From: Streptococcus mitis
GTDB lineage: Bacteria; Bacillota; Bacilli; Lactobacillales; Streptococcaceae
Direction of reading: 5' to 3'
Assembly (NCBI RefSeq): GCF_005844455.1
Contig: NZ_SPGF01000015.1
Span: 1-39,709 of the forward strand
Length of the DNA: 39,709 nt
Part shown: piece by piece, positions 8,501 through 18,205 of the stretch
Layout of the letters: every line of letters starts with the position of its first letter
Position numbering within the stretch: position 1 is the stretch's first letter
Made by a program: the position numbers and the translations under genes
The notes under the pieces: generated by a model
Told to the model about the DNA's origin: nothing
Seen by the model: the letters and a program-made list of their open reading frames with translations, nothing else
Databases searched by the model: none

Positions 8501-11500
8501 TCCATAAACAGCTAGAGGAATCCAACGTGAGCCAATCCGATAATCAATATCAGCTAGGGTGACACGTTGTGGTCTAACCTCTTCTAAGAGAGCTTGATAG
8601 TGTTGCCAAGGAAAATCAGAATTTTCTTGCTTAATGAGTAAGTCCACAATTTCTAACTTGGTCACCACATCCCCTGATAAGAAATCCTGACGAGACACAT
8701 AGACCACTTCTCCGTTTTGGAGATAGCGTTCTGGGTCAGGAATAATGGCATCTCCCAGTTCTTCAATCAAAGTAGCTTTGGAATCTGTGTGATAAATAGA
8801 CATCATGTAATCCAAATCCACTCCACGCCCATCTGCTAGGCTGGAATTGAGAGCATCAAGTGCTGAGCTAACTTCTGTCACTTCTCTTTCAGGACGAACC
8901 AGAGCTTTTTCAAAGGCAAGCGACTTAGTATAGATAATCGTTTTTCCATTTGGGTCAAGACTTTCATCTTCTAAACTAGCAAGGAGCGAATACTTATCAT
9001 CACTATCAAAAAGATTGCGGTTTACAGCACTATTCAAATAACCATAGCGTTTGACAAAGCTATCATAAACATGATTGAGTTTGCCTAACAATTGATTAAA
9101 TTTCTCCTTATCGTAGTCATAATAGCGTTGAATGGCAATGACTTCTTGATAAGTATTACGAATGTCCACCATTCCCTTAATCCGTGCCACTTCCTTATCT
9201 GATAGCGGTGCTTCATAAAAGACCGTTTTTTTGAAATATCCCTTAAATTGTCCTCGTTTTGCTGTTTCCTCGGTCACATAGACATCAAGAGCCGTACTAT
9301 CCGTCACCTCTAAAGCATTAAAGCGGTCAATCTGCTTTTGGGAATGCTTGCTGTCCCAGGCTTTAAAGTTTCCATCTTCATCGACATAATAGCTGATTTC
9401 TTCCGTCTTGGTTCCCACTCGAATACCTTTGTTATCTCGATAGTAAACCGTAGAATCCTGATAGCCAAAACTGTATTGACCAAGATTCTCTCTCATTTCA
9501 GGTGGAATGGAGGTATCAATAACTAGTTTGGCCAGTACATCTGGGTTGATGATGATTTCAGAAGCATCTACCATTCTTGGTGCCTTGACCTGTTCCAGAG
9601 CAGTCTGAACATCTCCTATCAGGTTATCAGAACTGCCCTTAACAGAAAGAGTTCCACCGTTAAAGTTTCTGACTTCATAGGTTCCTAGAACTTGGCGATT
9701 GTATTCTCCATCAAAGTAAGGATTGAGCCAAATGCGGTCATCCTTGTCATAACAAACGGAACCTGAAAAGGCTAGGTCAGCTGCCACATATCCTTTGTCC
9801 AAGTGCTTCTGGAAGAACAACATATCTGTTGTAACATTGGTTCCTGCAAGGGCCTTAAAAGCAGTATCTGGTAAACGCACACCACCAAGAAACTCGGTTG
9901 CCTCACGAATATCTTGAAGAATATTCTCCGTCCGTTTATCCATGGTTCCTGTGGAGGAGATAATAGTCACTTGTCCACCATCATGCACCAAATCAAGCGA
10001 CTTCTTCACAAAATAGTCATGAATCATATAAGGCTTATCGTACTTGTTATCTGCAATCCGAATATTAGCAAACGGTACATTTGAAATTACCAAATCAAAG
10101 CTATTATCATTAAAAGCAACTGTCTCAAAGCCTTTGACTTCAATATGCGCATTTGGATGAAGGTGTTTGGCAATAGCTCCTGTAATGGTATCTAACTCCA
10201 CACCGTATAACTCACTTTTTTCTCTCAAATGTTTGGGCATAGCCGCAAAGAAATTCCCTGTTCCCATGGAAGGATCTAGGATTTTGCCACCTGTAAAGCC
10301 GTCTCTTTCCAACTTATCCCACATCTGGCGAATCAAAAGGGGATCGGTATAGTAGGCTGTCAGGGAGGACTGTTTCATATCTGAGAACTCTTTATCTGTG
10401 ACTAAGCTTTTCAGTTCTTCTCGTTCCTTAGAAAATTTTGGATTATAGTCATCAAAGAAATCATTGGCAAGTCCACCCCAACCTACATACTTTGCCAAAA
10501 GTTCTTGTTCACTTGGTGTTGCTTGTCGGCGTTCTGCTTCAAGAGTTTTAACCAAACGAATAGCAGCTATGTTTGTCTCCACCTTATCTCTAGCTGTCTT
10601 AGGGTAAAAGTCTGTCAGATCTTCTGGAAAGTGAAAATCAACAGTAGGAATGGTTTCAACGACATCAGCTACCTCTGAATCAGTCTCCATCTCAATACTT
10701 TCTGGTACTTTCTCTTCTATTGCATTGACTGGTTGTGCTGTCATCATCACTTGAGAAACTGGCTCTTTTTGTTCTTCCATATCCATAAAGGAAAAGAGGT
10801 CTAATTCCTGACTGGTTTGCTCCATCTCTTCTTTTTCTTCGACAGAAGGAACATGGAGAGCCTGAGTTATGTCGTCTAGTGTCTGGAAGAAAAGGACTGG
10901 ATTTTGTTCAATGAGATAGGAGAAATCATTTTGTAATTCAATCCGAATCAGGTCATTAACTCCTGACTCTTCTATAGCTATCACCTTAAAGCCTTGTCCC
11001 TTATAAGTTACCATAGAGTCAAGGGGAAAACGTTCAATAGCTTCTTGTATGATAGGATTGTTGGGGGTTGGCTGAGGAATGGACATTTCAGCCTCAGTTT
11101 GAATAAAGGTGTTCCTCCAGTCTTTAAAGACAAGGTCTGGAGTTTCCTGTTTTTCTGCTTCAAAAGTTCTAGCTTCTTCCAAAGATAAATCTTCGTGTAA
11201 AAAGCCATAAGCAACTGGTCTTAAATCTTCCAAATCCAGCCGACTGGTCAAGAAAAATTCAACTTTGTCATGACTCAGTCCCATCTGAAGCAATTCTGTC
11301 GCAAGGGCTAGTTGAGTCACTATTGCTTTTGGATAGCCTCCCAACAAAGCAAGATCTGTATTTTTCAAACGAAAACGTCCTGCTGCATCTAGCAAAATCC
11401 CACATTGATTCTCATCAAAGCTCGTCAAGTCTATCCCTAAACTGGTGAGCTTTTCCGTATTCTCTGTTAAAATTGTTTGCCCAATCTCACCTAAAAGAGC

Positions 11501-12391
11501 TTCTTCTTGTATCGTTAAAGGACGCTGAAGTTTATAAACTGTCCCATCTGCTTCCAAATACGTCAGAAGCGTGTCACCTTCATAGATTGGGGTCATTTCC
11601 ATCTCATAATCAAAATCCCCACGTCTAAGGTTCGGAAGTTTAGGGAGGTCGTTTCGTACCTGGTCAAAATGGCTCAGTATCTCAAATTTCTGAGTCAGAT
11701 TCAATTGCTCATAAGCTGGTAAGTGTTCTGTTTGACCCGTTCGAAAATCCAGTTGTGACAGGTCTTCGTCAAGACTTGCAATCATGATAAAGCCTTCTTC
11801 TCGAAAAGCAATCTCTTGAGGTGGTTCTGGTCCTATGATTTTTTTCTCTTCTTCAATAGCTTTTGGTTTCACTGCCTCTGCTTCTGGTTCATAGCTCAAA
11901 AGAAACTGTTCAATATCACGGCTAATACGGTCAGACAGGTTATTAGCCACACGGTACACATTGACTAAGTTTGCGGCTCTGCCTTTTTCCAACAGAGAGG
12001 ATACTGAAATGGACTGATAAGCTCCTTCTTGGTCTAAGAGTTGAAAGCGAGTCGCCAGGTTAAAGAGGGCAACCTCAATTACCAAGGCTTTCTCATTGGT
12101 TGATAATTGGGGCAACTTATTTAGTCCAGCCTGACCAAAGGTTTGCGTATAGGTACGTAAGTCATGAGCTGCTTCAAATGGACTAGCTGCCACGAAGGCA
12201 GAGACATCCGTCTCAAACTGAACCACTTGAACAGGTGGTTTGACCTCTCCCCTATGGGTCGTAAAGTGTTGGATCAGACCGTCCCAGTCCTCATCAAAAT
12301 GAGCTGCCTGATAACGTAAAAAAGATTCTAAAAGGATGGAGTCACGTGGCAATCTTGCCCGCAACATCTCTAGTAAGTGTTCTTGATTCAT
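5570..12391 (-). CDS. Giant N6-methylase-like / SNF2-family helicase ICE protein
   Basis: The start chosen is ATG at 12391 (MNQEHLLEML), preceded by TTGGAGAGAAGC, giving 2273 residues. The order of domains is: an N-terminal region of unknown fold; an adenine-methylase-like core with DPSMGTGNFFAAM (about residue 705, SAM loop) and SNVPF (about 769, in place of NPPY); then a two-lobed SNF2-type helicase. The helicase has HEVGSGKTLTM (about 1475, Walker A), FVDEAHHFKN (about 1631, DEAH box), GTPVSNSISELY, EKGGTGLNV and QQRNGRLIRQG (about 1960, motif VI). A coiled-coil tail ends the protein. Such fused methylase-helicases are conserved in streptococcal and enterococcal ICEs and plasmids, where protection of transferred DNA is suspected. 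The SNVPF replacement suggests that methylation may be lost or altered. Confidence 0.9.
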   Translation of the reverse strand: MNQEHLLEMLRARLPRDSILLESFLRYQAAHFDEDWDGLIQHFTTHRGEVKPPVQVVQFETDVSAFVAASPFEAAHDLRTYTQTFGQAGLNKLPQLSTNEKALVIEVALFNLATRFQLLDQEGAYQSISVSSLLEKGRAANLVNVYRVANNLSDRISRDIEQFLLSYEPEAEAVKPKAIEEEKKIIGPEPPQEIAFREEGFIMIASLDEDLSQLDFRTGQTEHLPAYEQLNLTQKFEILSHFDQVRNDLPKLPNLRRGDFDYEMEMTPIYEGDTLLTYLEADGTVYKLQRPLTIQEEALLGEIGQTILTENTEKLTSLGIDLTSFDENQCGILLDAAGRFRLKNTDLALLGGYPKAIVTQLALATELLQMGLSHDKVEFFLTSRLDLEDLRPVAYGFLHEDLSLEEARTFEAEKQETPDLVFKDWRNTFIQTEAEMSIPQPTPNNPIIQEAIERFPLDSMVTYKGQGFKVIAIEESGVNDLIRIELQNDFSYLIEQNPVLFFQTLDDITQALHVPSVEEKEEMEQTSQELDLFSFMDMEEQKEPVSQVMMTAQPVNAIEEKVPESIEMETDSEVADVVETIPTVDFHFPEDLTDFYPKTARDKVETNIAAIRLVKTLEAERRQATPSEQELLAKYVGWGGLANDFFDDYNPKFSKEREELKSLVTDKEFSDMKQSSLTAYYTDPLLIRQMWDKLERDGFTGGKILDPSMGTGNFFAAMPKHLREKSELYGVELDTITGAIAKHLHPNAHIEVKGFETVAFNDNSFDLVISNVPFANIRIADNKYDKPYMIHDYFVKKSLDLVHDGGQVTIISSTGTMDKRTENILQDIREATEFLGGVRLPDTAFKALAGTNVTTDMLFFQKHLDKGYVAADLAFSGSVCYDKDDRIWLNPYFDGEYNRQVLGTYEVRNFNGGTLSVKGSSDNLIGDVQTALEQVKAPRMVDASEIIINPDVLAKLVIDTSIPPEMRENLGQYSFGYQDSTVYYRDNKGIRVGTKTEEISYYVDEDGNFKAWDSKHSQKQIDRFNALEVTDSTALDVYVTEETAKRGQFKGYFKKTVFYEAPLSDKEVARIKGMVDIRNTYQEVIAIQRYYDYDKEKFNQLLGKLNHVYDSFVKRYGYLNSAVNRNLFDSDDKYSLLASLEDESLDPNGKTIIYTKSLAFEKALVRPEREVTEVSSALDALNSSLADGRGVDLDYMMSIYHTDSKATLIEELGDAIIPDPERYLQNGEVVYVSRQDFLSGDVVTKLEIVDLLIKQENSDFPWQHYQALLEEVRPQRVTLADIDYRIGSRWIPLAVYGKFAQETFMGKAYELSGQEVATVLEVSPLDGTISYQSKFAYTYSTATDRSLGVSGSRYDSGRKIFENLLNSNQPTITKQIVEGDKKKNVTDVEKTTVLRAKENQIQELFQDFVARYPEVQQMIEDTYNGLYNRTVSKVYDGSNLAIDGLAQNISLRPHQKNAIQRIVEEKRALLAHEVGSGKTLTMLGAGFKLKELGMVHKPLYVVPSSLTAQFGQEIMKFFPTKKVYVTTKKDFAKAKRKQFVSRIITGDYDAIVIGDSQFEKIPMSREKQVTYIHDKLEQLREIKLESDSDYTVKEAERSIKGLEHQLEELQKLERDTFIEFKNLGIDFVFVDEAHHFKNIRPITGLGNVAGITNTTSKKNVDMEMKVRQVQAEHGDRNVVFATGTPVSNSISELYTMMNYIQPDVLERYQVSNFDSWVGAFGNIENSMELAPTGDKYQPKKRFKKFVNLPELMRIYKETADIQTSDMLDLPVPEVKIIAVESELTQAQKYYLEELVERSDAIKSGGVDPSVDNMLKITGEARKLAIDMRLIDPAYTLSDNQKILQVVDNVERIYREGAGYKATQMIFSDIGTPKSKEEGFDVYNELKDLLVDRGIPKDQIAFVHDANTDEKKNSLSRKVNSGEVRILMASTEKGGTGLNVQSRMKAVHHLDVPWRPSDIQQRNGRLIRQGNLHQNVEIYHYITKGSFDNYLWATQENKLRYIKQIMTSKEPIRAAEDIDEQTMTASDFKALATGNPYLKLKMELENELTVLENQKRAFNRSKDEYRHTVSYCEKYLPIMEKRLSQYDKDIAQSLATKHLDFVIQFDNQVMDNRAEAGDYLHKLITYNRSETKEVRTLATFRGFDLKMTTRGPSEPLPETISLMIVGDNQYTVSLDLKSDVGTIQRISNAIDHIIDDQEKTDELVKDLKDKLQVAKVEVEKAFPKEENYQLVKAKYDVLAPLVEKEAKIEEIDAALTEFSEDKTPDKEQQIALEI

Positions 12392-12410
12392 GCTTCTCTC
12401 CAATCGAAAA

Positions 12411-12435
12411 TGGGCTGAGAAATGTTCTCAGCCCA
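12411..12435 (-). terminator. Perfect intercistronic hairpin
   Basis: TGGGCTGAGAA and TTCTCAGCCCA form 11-bp arms around a 3-nt centre, between the gene ending at 12441 and the giant gene's ribosome binding site. It has only a short T-run on the minus strand. It could act as a leaky terminator or an RNA-processing or stability element that sets the amount of the helicase. Confidence 0.6.
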
Positions 12436-12440
12436 CTGCT

Positions 12441-12992
12441 TTAATCTAGGACCAAGGCTCTTTGGTCTTTTTCTTGTGGCAACTTATCCATTAAAGTCGT
12501 CACATACTGTTGTAAGAAATGGCTTCTCTGGTCTAACAAATTTTTCTGCAAGGCAATGTAGGTCACATCTCCAAAATAATCTTGGCTAGTTAGAGACAAG
12601 TCCTTTTGGATAATGTCTTGCAAGGTTTCTAAGGTGAGAGACGAATAATCGTCCTCATCCAAAACCTCATACCGAGCAAGGGTGTCTGAAATGTTGTTGG
12701 ACGCTATCACTTCCATGATGAAACTAGCTCCCTCCCCTGTTAGATAGAGTTTATCTAACAAATAGGTCAGCTCTTCTTGAAGCTGTTCCTGATAGCCTTC
12801 TGCCTTTAGGCGTAAATCATCACTAACCAAAGGCAAGTCATCTATTGCCATAAAGTCACGATAGAGGGTATCAAGTAGTGACTTATTGTCAACACTTAAC
12901 TCCATGGCTAGAAAGGCTTTAACCATATCTTCATAGTTTTCTCGTGCCATCTCTGAAAATGTCTTAGAAATGGTTTCATAGTTCCAAGTCAT
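12441..12992 (-). CDS. Conserved-looking ICE protein of unknown function
   Basis: The start is ATG 12992 (MTWNYETISKTFSEMARE), chosen because AAGGAGAGAAGC precedes it; the open frame extends 19 codons further upstream without such a site. The 183-residue product is acidic and helical and has no membrane segment. It overlaps the end of the small calcium-binding-type gene by 17 bp, so the two are translationally linked, and it is followed by the hairpin at 12411-12435. I recognise no catalytic motif. Its position in the adhesin-to-helicase operon suggests an ICE-borne cytoplasmic protein. Confidence 0.7.
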   Translation of the reverse strand: MTWNYETISKTFSEMARENYEDMVKAFLAMELSVDNKSLLDTLYRDFMAIDDLPLVSDDLRLKAEGYQEQLQEELTYLLDKLYLTGEGASFIMEVIASNNISDTLARYEVLDEDDYSSLTLETLQDIIQKDLSLTSQDYFGDVTYIALQKNLLDQRSHFLQQYVTTLMDKLPQEKDQRALVLD

Positions 12993-13170
12993 AGCTTCTC
13001 TCCTTACACTGATATTGAGTTGGCCATAAACCTTGTTGTACTTCTTCAAGATCCGTTAGGCCATCACTATCCGTGTCACTGCTCAAGGGATTGGTTCCTC
13101 GATCTAGTTCCACAGCGTCCGTTAAGCCATCCTGGTCAGAATCCGTATTGTAAATTGTTTTTGGTTTCAT
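12976..13170 (-). CDS. Small protein with thrombospondin type 3-like calcium-binding repeats
   Basis: The 64-residue protein carries two DxDxDG repeats: NTDSDQDGLTDAVEL and SDTDSDGLTDLEEV. This is the pattern of thrombospondin type 3 or EF-hand-like calcium loops. The ATG lies one base before the adhesin stop, and its Shine-Dalgarno (GGAGGACAACTAG) is inside the adhesin's last codons, so it is coupled to the adhesin. It has no signal peptide, membrane segment or LPXTG. It may be a genuine tiny partner of the adhesin or a leftover domain of a larger surface protein. Confidence 0.7.
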   Translation of the reverse strand: MKPKTIYNTDSDQDGLTDAVELDRGTNPLSSDTDSDGLTDLEEVQQGLWPTQYQCKERSYDLEL

Positions 13171-16100
13171 CTAGTTGTCCTCCATTTTCCGCTTTGAAAA
13201 GCCATAAGCTAGACCGAGAAGAAGTCCTCCACCAACAAGCGTCAAGAGAGACTGACTCTCCCCTGTATTTGGGAGAACACTAGCAGGAACTGGCGGCTCA
13301 GGAGTCTCAACTGGTGGTTGTGATGGTGTTGGCTGATTTGGAGTTGGTGGTTCTGGTTCAGGAGTGTGCGTCTTAACGGTGTTTGAACTGATGGTATAAC
13401 CATTAACAGTATGAAGCACTGTATTTTCCACCTCACCTGAAGCGATTCGTTTCATCTGCAAGTAAACATCCGCCTGAAATTCAGATTTTTCTGCGAGACT
13501 TTCTAAAAAATCTTTATCAAAGCGAATGGTGACTGTGCCTTTTGAAGTATCCACCTCTTGTAGCGTGTACTTGGTCACTTCTGTACCTTTTGGTAGAACA
13601 CTTCCATCTTTTAGGGTGACATCCACCAAAGTATAAGCCTTGTAGACACCATTATAGGCATCGTGACTTTCATCGTAATCATCGTTAAAACGATAGTCAA
13701 TGAGCGGTGTTGCACGATTAGCTGGAATGCGTGCCCCTACTAAGCGATAGTTAAAGACCTGATTCATAGCAAGACTTTTGCCATCAAGGCTCTTCTCCTT
13801 TTGAGACAAATCAACCACCACATCTTTTTGTGGGTCTAGTTTTGGAACATTATTGACCACGGTTTCTGTCACATAGGCCATGCCAAAGTCAATCTGATAA
13901 GCCGTATTTTCATACTTGCCACCAGTCTTTGTCAGCTCATTCTTAATGGTCATCGGCAGTGTCACGACTAAGGTTTGACCTGTTTTGACATAAGTCTCGT
14001 AAAAGGCTTTTGAATCATCGGCACTTAAGACTTGAATGGCTCCTTTGGGTGTAAACTGGCGTTTGGCCATAGCTTCTTGAATGACTTTGGGGGCTTCTGA
14101 TAGGCTGGCGTAGGTTTTAACAGAGGCACCTTTGACAAGATTGCCTGACTTATCCATGATGTGAACACCATCTGGATTTAAAGTCAGAGCTTCTTCGGGA
14201 TAGTCATCTACCATGTAGAAACCTTTAGCAAGGGTATCATCTGTCACTACCAAGTCCTTGTACTGACTGTAATCCAGAACCATTTTATAGTAATTGATGG
14301 TATTAGGAAGAATGGTCTTGCCATCAATTGTGCTACCTGCTTTATTAGTATTAGACTTGTGTGGGGTAACTTTGGGTACATGATTAGTCACCATGTTGGT
14401 CTTATAGGCTTGCCCAAAGTCCACTTGATAAGCCACATTATCATAAGACTTCCCTGAATGAAGCATGGATTCACGAACGGTCATAGGCAGTGTAATAGTA
14501 ATGTTTTGTCCCTTAGTCACATAAGTATCATAAAAGACTTGAGGGTCTTCTGCCATAAAGACTTGGAAGGCTCCTTTAGGCTCAATCTTTCGTTTAGAAA
14601 GGGCTGCTTGTAGGTTTTTAGGCGCTTCTGATAAGCTAGAATAAGTTTTCACCGTAACACCTGATACTGCTTTACCATCAGATGTGGTTAGCTGAATCGC
14701 TGTTTCATCTGGTAATAGGGCTTCTTCGGGATAATCATCTACAAAGTAAAATCCTTGTGCAATTTGAGTCTTATCTGCTTTAATACCTCGGTATTGGTCC
14801 AAGTCCCATGACAGCGTATAATGGTTTTTAGTTCCCACAATCATGGGCTTCCCATTGATGTCCACCTTATCATTATTCAGGTTTTGTTTCTTAGGCTCTG
14901 GAGAAACAAGGGTATTGGTCACTTCCTTGGTTTCGTAGCCATTGCCAAAATCGACTTGATAAGCCTTATTCTTGTAGTTAACAGTTTGACCATAAAGACT
15001 CTCTTTAACGGTCATTTTGGTTAGCAGTTCCAATGAAGTTCCTGTTTTAACGTACTGGTCATAGAAGGCTTGGTTATCGTGAGGCATGAAAACTTGAAAG
15101 GCCCCTTTTGGTGTGATCTTGGCACGAGCCAGTTTGTCTTGAAGGTCTTTAGGAGCATCCTTTATAGAAGCGTAAGCTTTGACAGAAATTCCTGACACAG
15201 ACTTGCCATTACGAGTGGTAATGACTGTTCCCTGATCCACTAAATCCAGCACATCTTCAGGGTAGTCGTCCACAAAGAAGAAGCCACGTGCAATGGTCTC
15301 TTTAGAAGAGCTATCTCCCTTGTATTGGTCTAAATCCCAAGTCAAACGGTAGTGATTGGTGGTTCCTAAAGCAACCACGGTATCGTTAATGACGACACCG
15401 TCCTCATTTTCATTGCGTTTCTGAGGTACAATGTGGCTGGTCGTATCTCCATCACCTGGTGTCCGAATGGTTACAACATTTGAAGTGACGGTATAAGCAT
15501 TTGGTGTTCCCTTGTTCATCAAGAGCTTATAGCTGTTGGAATAAGTGGCCCCATCATTTTGAACAGTTCCATAAAGTTTTGGGGCAGTCAGTTGATAAAC
15601 CTTGGTTAAGTCTTTATTAACCTCCTGCAACAAGTTTTCCTTGGCAGTTAAGGTCACAAAGTTCTTTTCCTGATTAAAGGTCACCTCATAGTTTCCGTTC
15701 TCCACTTGTGTTTTTTCCTTATCAAACACATAGCCTGCTGGAAGGTAGTCTTCGAAAGTAAGGCTTGTTGTTTTGGCACGATTGGAAGAAAAAGCGTCTA
15801 CTGTCAGTGGGTAAATAACAGTTGAAGCCTTTGCGACTGTTTTGCCATGAAGATTAGTTTGGTCTGTATTCACCACTTTTTTCATAATTTCGGGCGTTGT
15901 TGTCAGACGGTAGTCATGGTAGTGAACCATTGGCACTTGTGGTGCTTTGGGCAAGGGTTTTGAAGTAGGAATTTTCGGCAAAGTGACCTTTGTTAAGGTC
16001 AAGCTAGGTTGTGTCACTTTCTCTAGTGGTTTCTCTTTAAAAGTCACATGTGGCTCAGGTGTAAACGTCTTTGGTGTGAAAGTTTTTGGCACCACCTTAA

Positions 16101-18075
16101 TCGGATCAGGTACGGAATCCAGTTTTGGGGTCACATATGGTTTAGGACTATACGGTTTAACAGTCCGTGCGACGGGCAAAGTATTTAAAGCAAACCAATA
16201 GGTCTTTCCACCCACCTGCATCGGCATGTCTCCCTGCCCAAAAGTCACTGTATAGGTATTCCCTGATGTGACGGTTGAGACAATTGCACCTTTATAGGCA
16301 TAGCGACTAGAAGTCGTATCCCATTCCTCTGACAACTTCAAATCACTGGCACGGTTGGAACCTAGTGAACGAGCCAAGCCTTCATTTGTCACTTGAATCG
16401 TTGAGCCACTGATAGGCACAAATTTACCAGACGAATCCTTTACATATTCCAGACCGATATCATTATGATTCAGTGAGGAGTGGGTAAAGACACCTGGTTT
16501 TTCCTTAGTGAAAGCTACTTGCGTTCCATCTTCCAAAAAATACTTGGCTTTAACACGGAACTCCATCTTATCGGTTCGCCAATTTCCTGTTCCATCATTC
16601 CGATAGGCAATAAAACCTTCTGTTGGATCGTTTGGCACGACTAACTGCACTGCATTGGTACCCGTTGGCGAAACAAGATTAGTAATATCATAAGTGATAC
16701 GACTAATCCTCTTCCCATCAAATCGGGCATTTTGTAAGTTTTGATAAGTGAAGCTTAAGGTTTCACCTGTCTTAAAAGAGTCATATACAAAGAAGCCTGT
16801 GGAGTCTAAGATGTTTGAATAACCTCCAAGCATGGCATCGCCTTTCGCAATAATACGGTCTGGATTGCGGGTATTCGCTCCATGTTTAGCTTGTGGTTCT
16901 CCATTATTCAAGTTTAGAGCTTGAGCAAGGGCTTCTGAAATATAACCCTCTTCTCCTTTGGAAATCTCCGCTAAATCACGCTTGTAGCGGTCCATTTCTT
17001 TTGCGTTATAAGCGTCAATGGCTTCATTTTCTTGCTTTGCGGCTTCTTCTTTTTCCTTGTTGCGTTTGGTGATAGCTACAATTTCATCCGCACGATCTGT
17101 GGCCAATTTCTGTTGGTTGTTATTGTACTCATCAACAGCAGCTTGACCCGCTTTGTTTTCATCATCAATCGCTTTTTGTCCAGCTTGATTGCGTTTGTCA
17201 ATCGCTTCATTATCAGCCTTTGCCTTAGCTAGACCTGTTTCATTTTCCTTTTGAGTAGCCAGATTCTTTGCGACAATGGCATCTGCGGCTTTTTTCTTGG
17301 TCACATATTCTGAAAGATTATCCTTATTTTTCTGATCAATAGTAGCTACTGAAGACATGTAATCCTGATAGCCTGGAACAGTTGAGCCATCTCCTGACGA
17401 TACCGTTTGAGTCGTTACGGTCACATCAGCAAATTTATCTTGAGTCTTCACTTCTGAAACCTTGGTATCAACAGAACTGTTTAAGCCATTTCCTGCTAGA
17501 GTCGCTTCTTTGTGACTGGCCTCTAACGCAGCATTCCCTTTTTCAACACGTGTTTTATCTTGTTCATAGGTTGCTTTATAAGTTTTATAGGTATCTGTTA
17601 CCTGAGTGATTTCCTCAGCTTGTTTAGCAGCATCGGCTTCAGCTTTAGCTAATTGTTGGTTAGTCTCACCAGCTGATGTCGTGTTTCCCAAATCCTTTGG
17701 CTGGTCTTGAACAGTCTTGACTCCTTCTGCTTTCGCTTGATTGACAGCTTGGGTTACTGTATCATGAGGAACCGTAACCGTGATAGCACCGTCTGTTTGA
17801 CCAGTTGAAGCAAGACTCTTCGTCTGTTCCACAACTGGTGCTGGCTGTGCTTGAGGCAAATTGGTGGCAGGATTTTCCGTTCGTTGAATGATGTTATCCT
17901 GTGGTGTCGTTACTTCGTCAGCCTGCGCCACTGCACCACCCCATGCGACAATAGCTGTGACCATTGTTCCAATAGCTACCGAACAAAGCGTACGATACTT
18001 CTTACTTTTACGAAAGACATGCTTCTCTGCTTTTTCCTGATTCACTAAAAAGTGATGATGACATTGTTTGGTCAT
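13171..18075 (-). CDS. Antigen I/II (SspB-like) LPXTG surface adhesin
   Basis: The start is ATG 18075 (MTKQCHHHFLV) with AAGGA seven bases upstream; the product has 1634 residues. A long signal peptide with KYRTLCSVAIGTMVTAI ends near AQADE. An alanine- and lysine-rich coiled-coil region (about 90-380) is followed by a globular V-type region (about 390-625) and a proline-rich stretch (about 630-725). Several repeated C-terminal modules begin near residue 880, each with a DLDQYxG or DYSQYK motif and VDDYPEE. These match the isopeptide-forming domains of SspB C-terminal type. The end is a proline-rich wall segment, LPNTG near residue 1600, a hydrophobic helix and KRKMEDN. It is anchored by sortase and acts outside the cell in adherence or mating-pair contact. 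Related adhesins are carried by ICESa2603-type and RD2-type elements. Confidence 0.93.
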   Translation of the reverse strand: MTKQCHHHFLVNQEKAEKHVFRKSKKYRTLCSVAIGTMVTAIVAWGGAVAQADEVTTPQDNIIQRTENPATNLPQAQPAPVVEQTKSLASTGQTDGAITVTVPHDTVTQAVNQAKAEGVKTVQDQPKDLGNTTSAGETNQQLAKAEADAAKQAEEITQVTDTYKTYKATYEQDKTRVEKGNAALEASHKEATLAGNGLNSSVDTKVSEVKTQDKFADVTVTTQTVSSGDGSTVPGYQDYMSSVATIDQKNKDNLSEYVTKKKAADAIVAKNLATQKENETGLAKAKADNEAIDKRNQAGQKAIDDENKAGQAAVDEYNNNQQKLATDRADEIVAITKRNKEKEEAAKQENEAIDAYNAKEMDRYKRDLAEISKGEEGYISEALAQALNLNNGEPQAKHGANTRNPDRIIAKGDAMLGGYSNILDSTGFFVYDSFKTGETLSFTYQNLQNARFDGKRISRITYDITNLVSPTGTNAVQLVVPNDPTEGFIAYRNDGTGNWRTDKMEFRVKAKYFLEDGTQVAFTKEKPGVFTHSSLNHNDIGLEYVKDSSGKFVPISGSTIQVTNEGLARSLGSNRASDLKLSEEWDTTSSRYAYKGAIVSTVTSGNTYTVTFGQGDMPMQVGGKTYWFALNTLPVARTVKPYSPKPYVTPKLDSVPDPIKVVPKTFTPKTFTPEPHVTFKEKPLEKVTQPSLTLTKVTLPKIPTSKPLPKAPQVPMVHYHDYRLTTTPEIMKKVVNTDQTNLHGKTVAKASTVIYPLTVDAFSSNRAKTTSLTFEDYLPAGYVFDKEKTQVENGNYEVTFNQEKNFVTLTAKENLLQEVNKDLTKVYQLTAPKLYGTVQNDGATYSNSYKLLMNKGTPNAYTVTSNVVTIRTPGDGDTTSHIVPQKRNENEDGVVINDTVVALGTTNHYRLTWDLDQYKGDSSSKETIARGFFFVDDYPEDVLDLVDQGTVITTRNGKSVSGISVKAYASIKDAPKDLQDKLARAKITPKGAFQVFMPHDNQAFYDQYVKTGTSLELLTKMTVKESLYGQTVNYKNKAYQVDFGNGYETKEVTNTLVSPEPKKQNLNNDKVDINGKPMIVGTKNHYTLSWDLDQYRGIKADKTQIAQGFYFVDDYPEEALLPDETAIQLTTSDGKAVSGVTVKTYSSLSEAPKNLQAALSKRKIEPKGAFQVFMAEDPQVFYDTYVTKGQNITITLPMTVRESMLHSGKSYDNVAYQVDFGQAYKTNMVTNHVPKVTPHKSNTNKAGSTIDGKTILPNTINYYKMVLDYSQYKDLVVTDDTLAKGFYMVDDYPEEALTLNPDGVHIMDKSGNLVKGASVKTYASLSEAPKVIQEAMAKRQFTPKGAIQVLSADDSKAFYETYVKTGQTLVVTLPMTIKNELTKTGGKYENTAYQIDFGMAYVTETVVNNVPKLDPQKDVVVDLSQKEKSLDGKSLAMNQVFNYRLVGARIPANRATPLIDYRFNDDYDESHDAYNGVYKAYTLVDVTLKDGSVLPKGTEVTKYTLQEVDTSKGTVTIRFDKDFLESLAEKSEFQADVYLQMKRIASGEVENTVLHTVNGYTISSNTVKTHTPEPEPPTPNQPTPSQPPVETPEPPVPASVLPNTGESQSLLTLVGGGLLLGLAYGFSKRKMEDN

Positions 18076-18080
18076 AACTA

Positions 18081-18166
18081 ATCCTTCTTTTCTTTTGATA
18101 AGTAGCAACAATCTGTCGCTCTTTCCCCATCATAAAAAAGAAGCCTTGATTTTGGTATCACACCAA
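18081..18166 (-). repeat. Adhesin upstream region, copy A of an 80-bp duplicated segment
   Basis: This segment, which includes the adhesin ribosome binding site, is closely matched by 19898-19980 in the same orientation. The identical block CATAAAAAAGAAG is followed by TTGATTTTGGTATCA (18146-18160), which recurs as TTGATTTTGGTATTA in the second copy. The two copies bracket the first AbiE operon. Confidence 0.75.
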
Positions 18167-18205
18167 GTAAGAGATTAGTAAACTGTATGTATAACATCTA
18201 AAAAT

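Noticed and set aside
5570..12391. Many open frames on the plus strand and in other minus frames across the helicase gene
   Set aside because: They overlap a strongly motif-supported 2273-residue frame, lack ribosome sites and show no recognisable sequence.
13171..18075. Direct repeats in the adhesin as a CRISPR or tandem DNA array
   Set aside because: They are diverged protein-domain repeats of about 165 residues. No CRISPR array is seen anywhere in the window.
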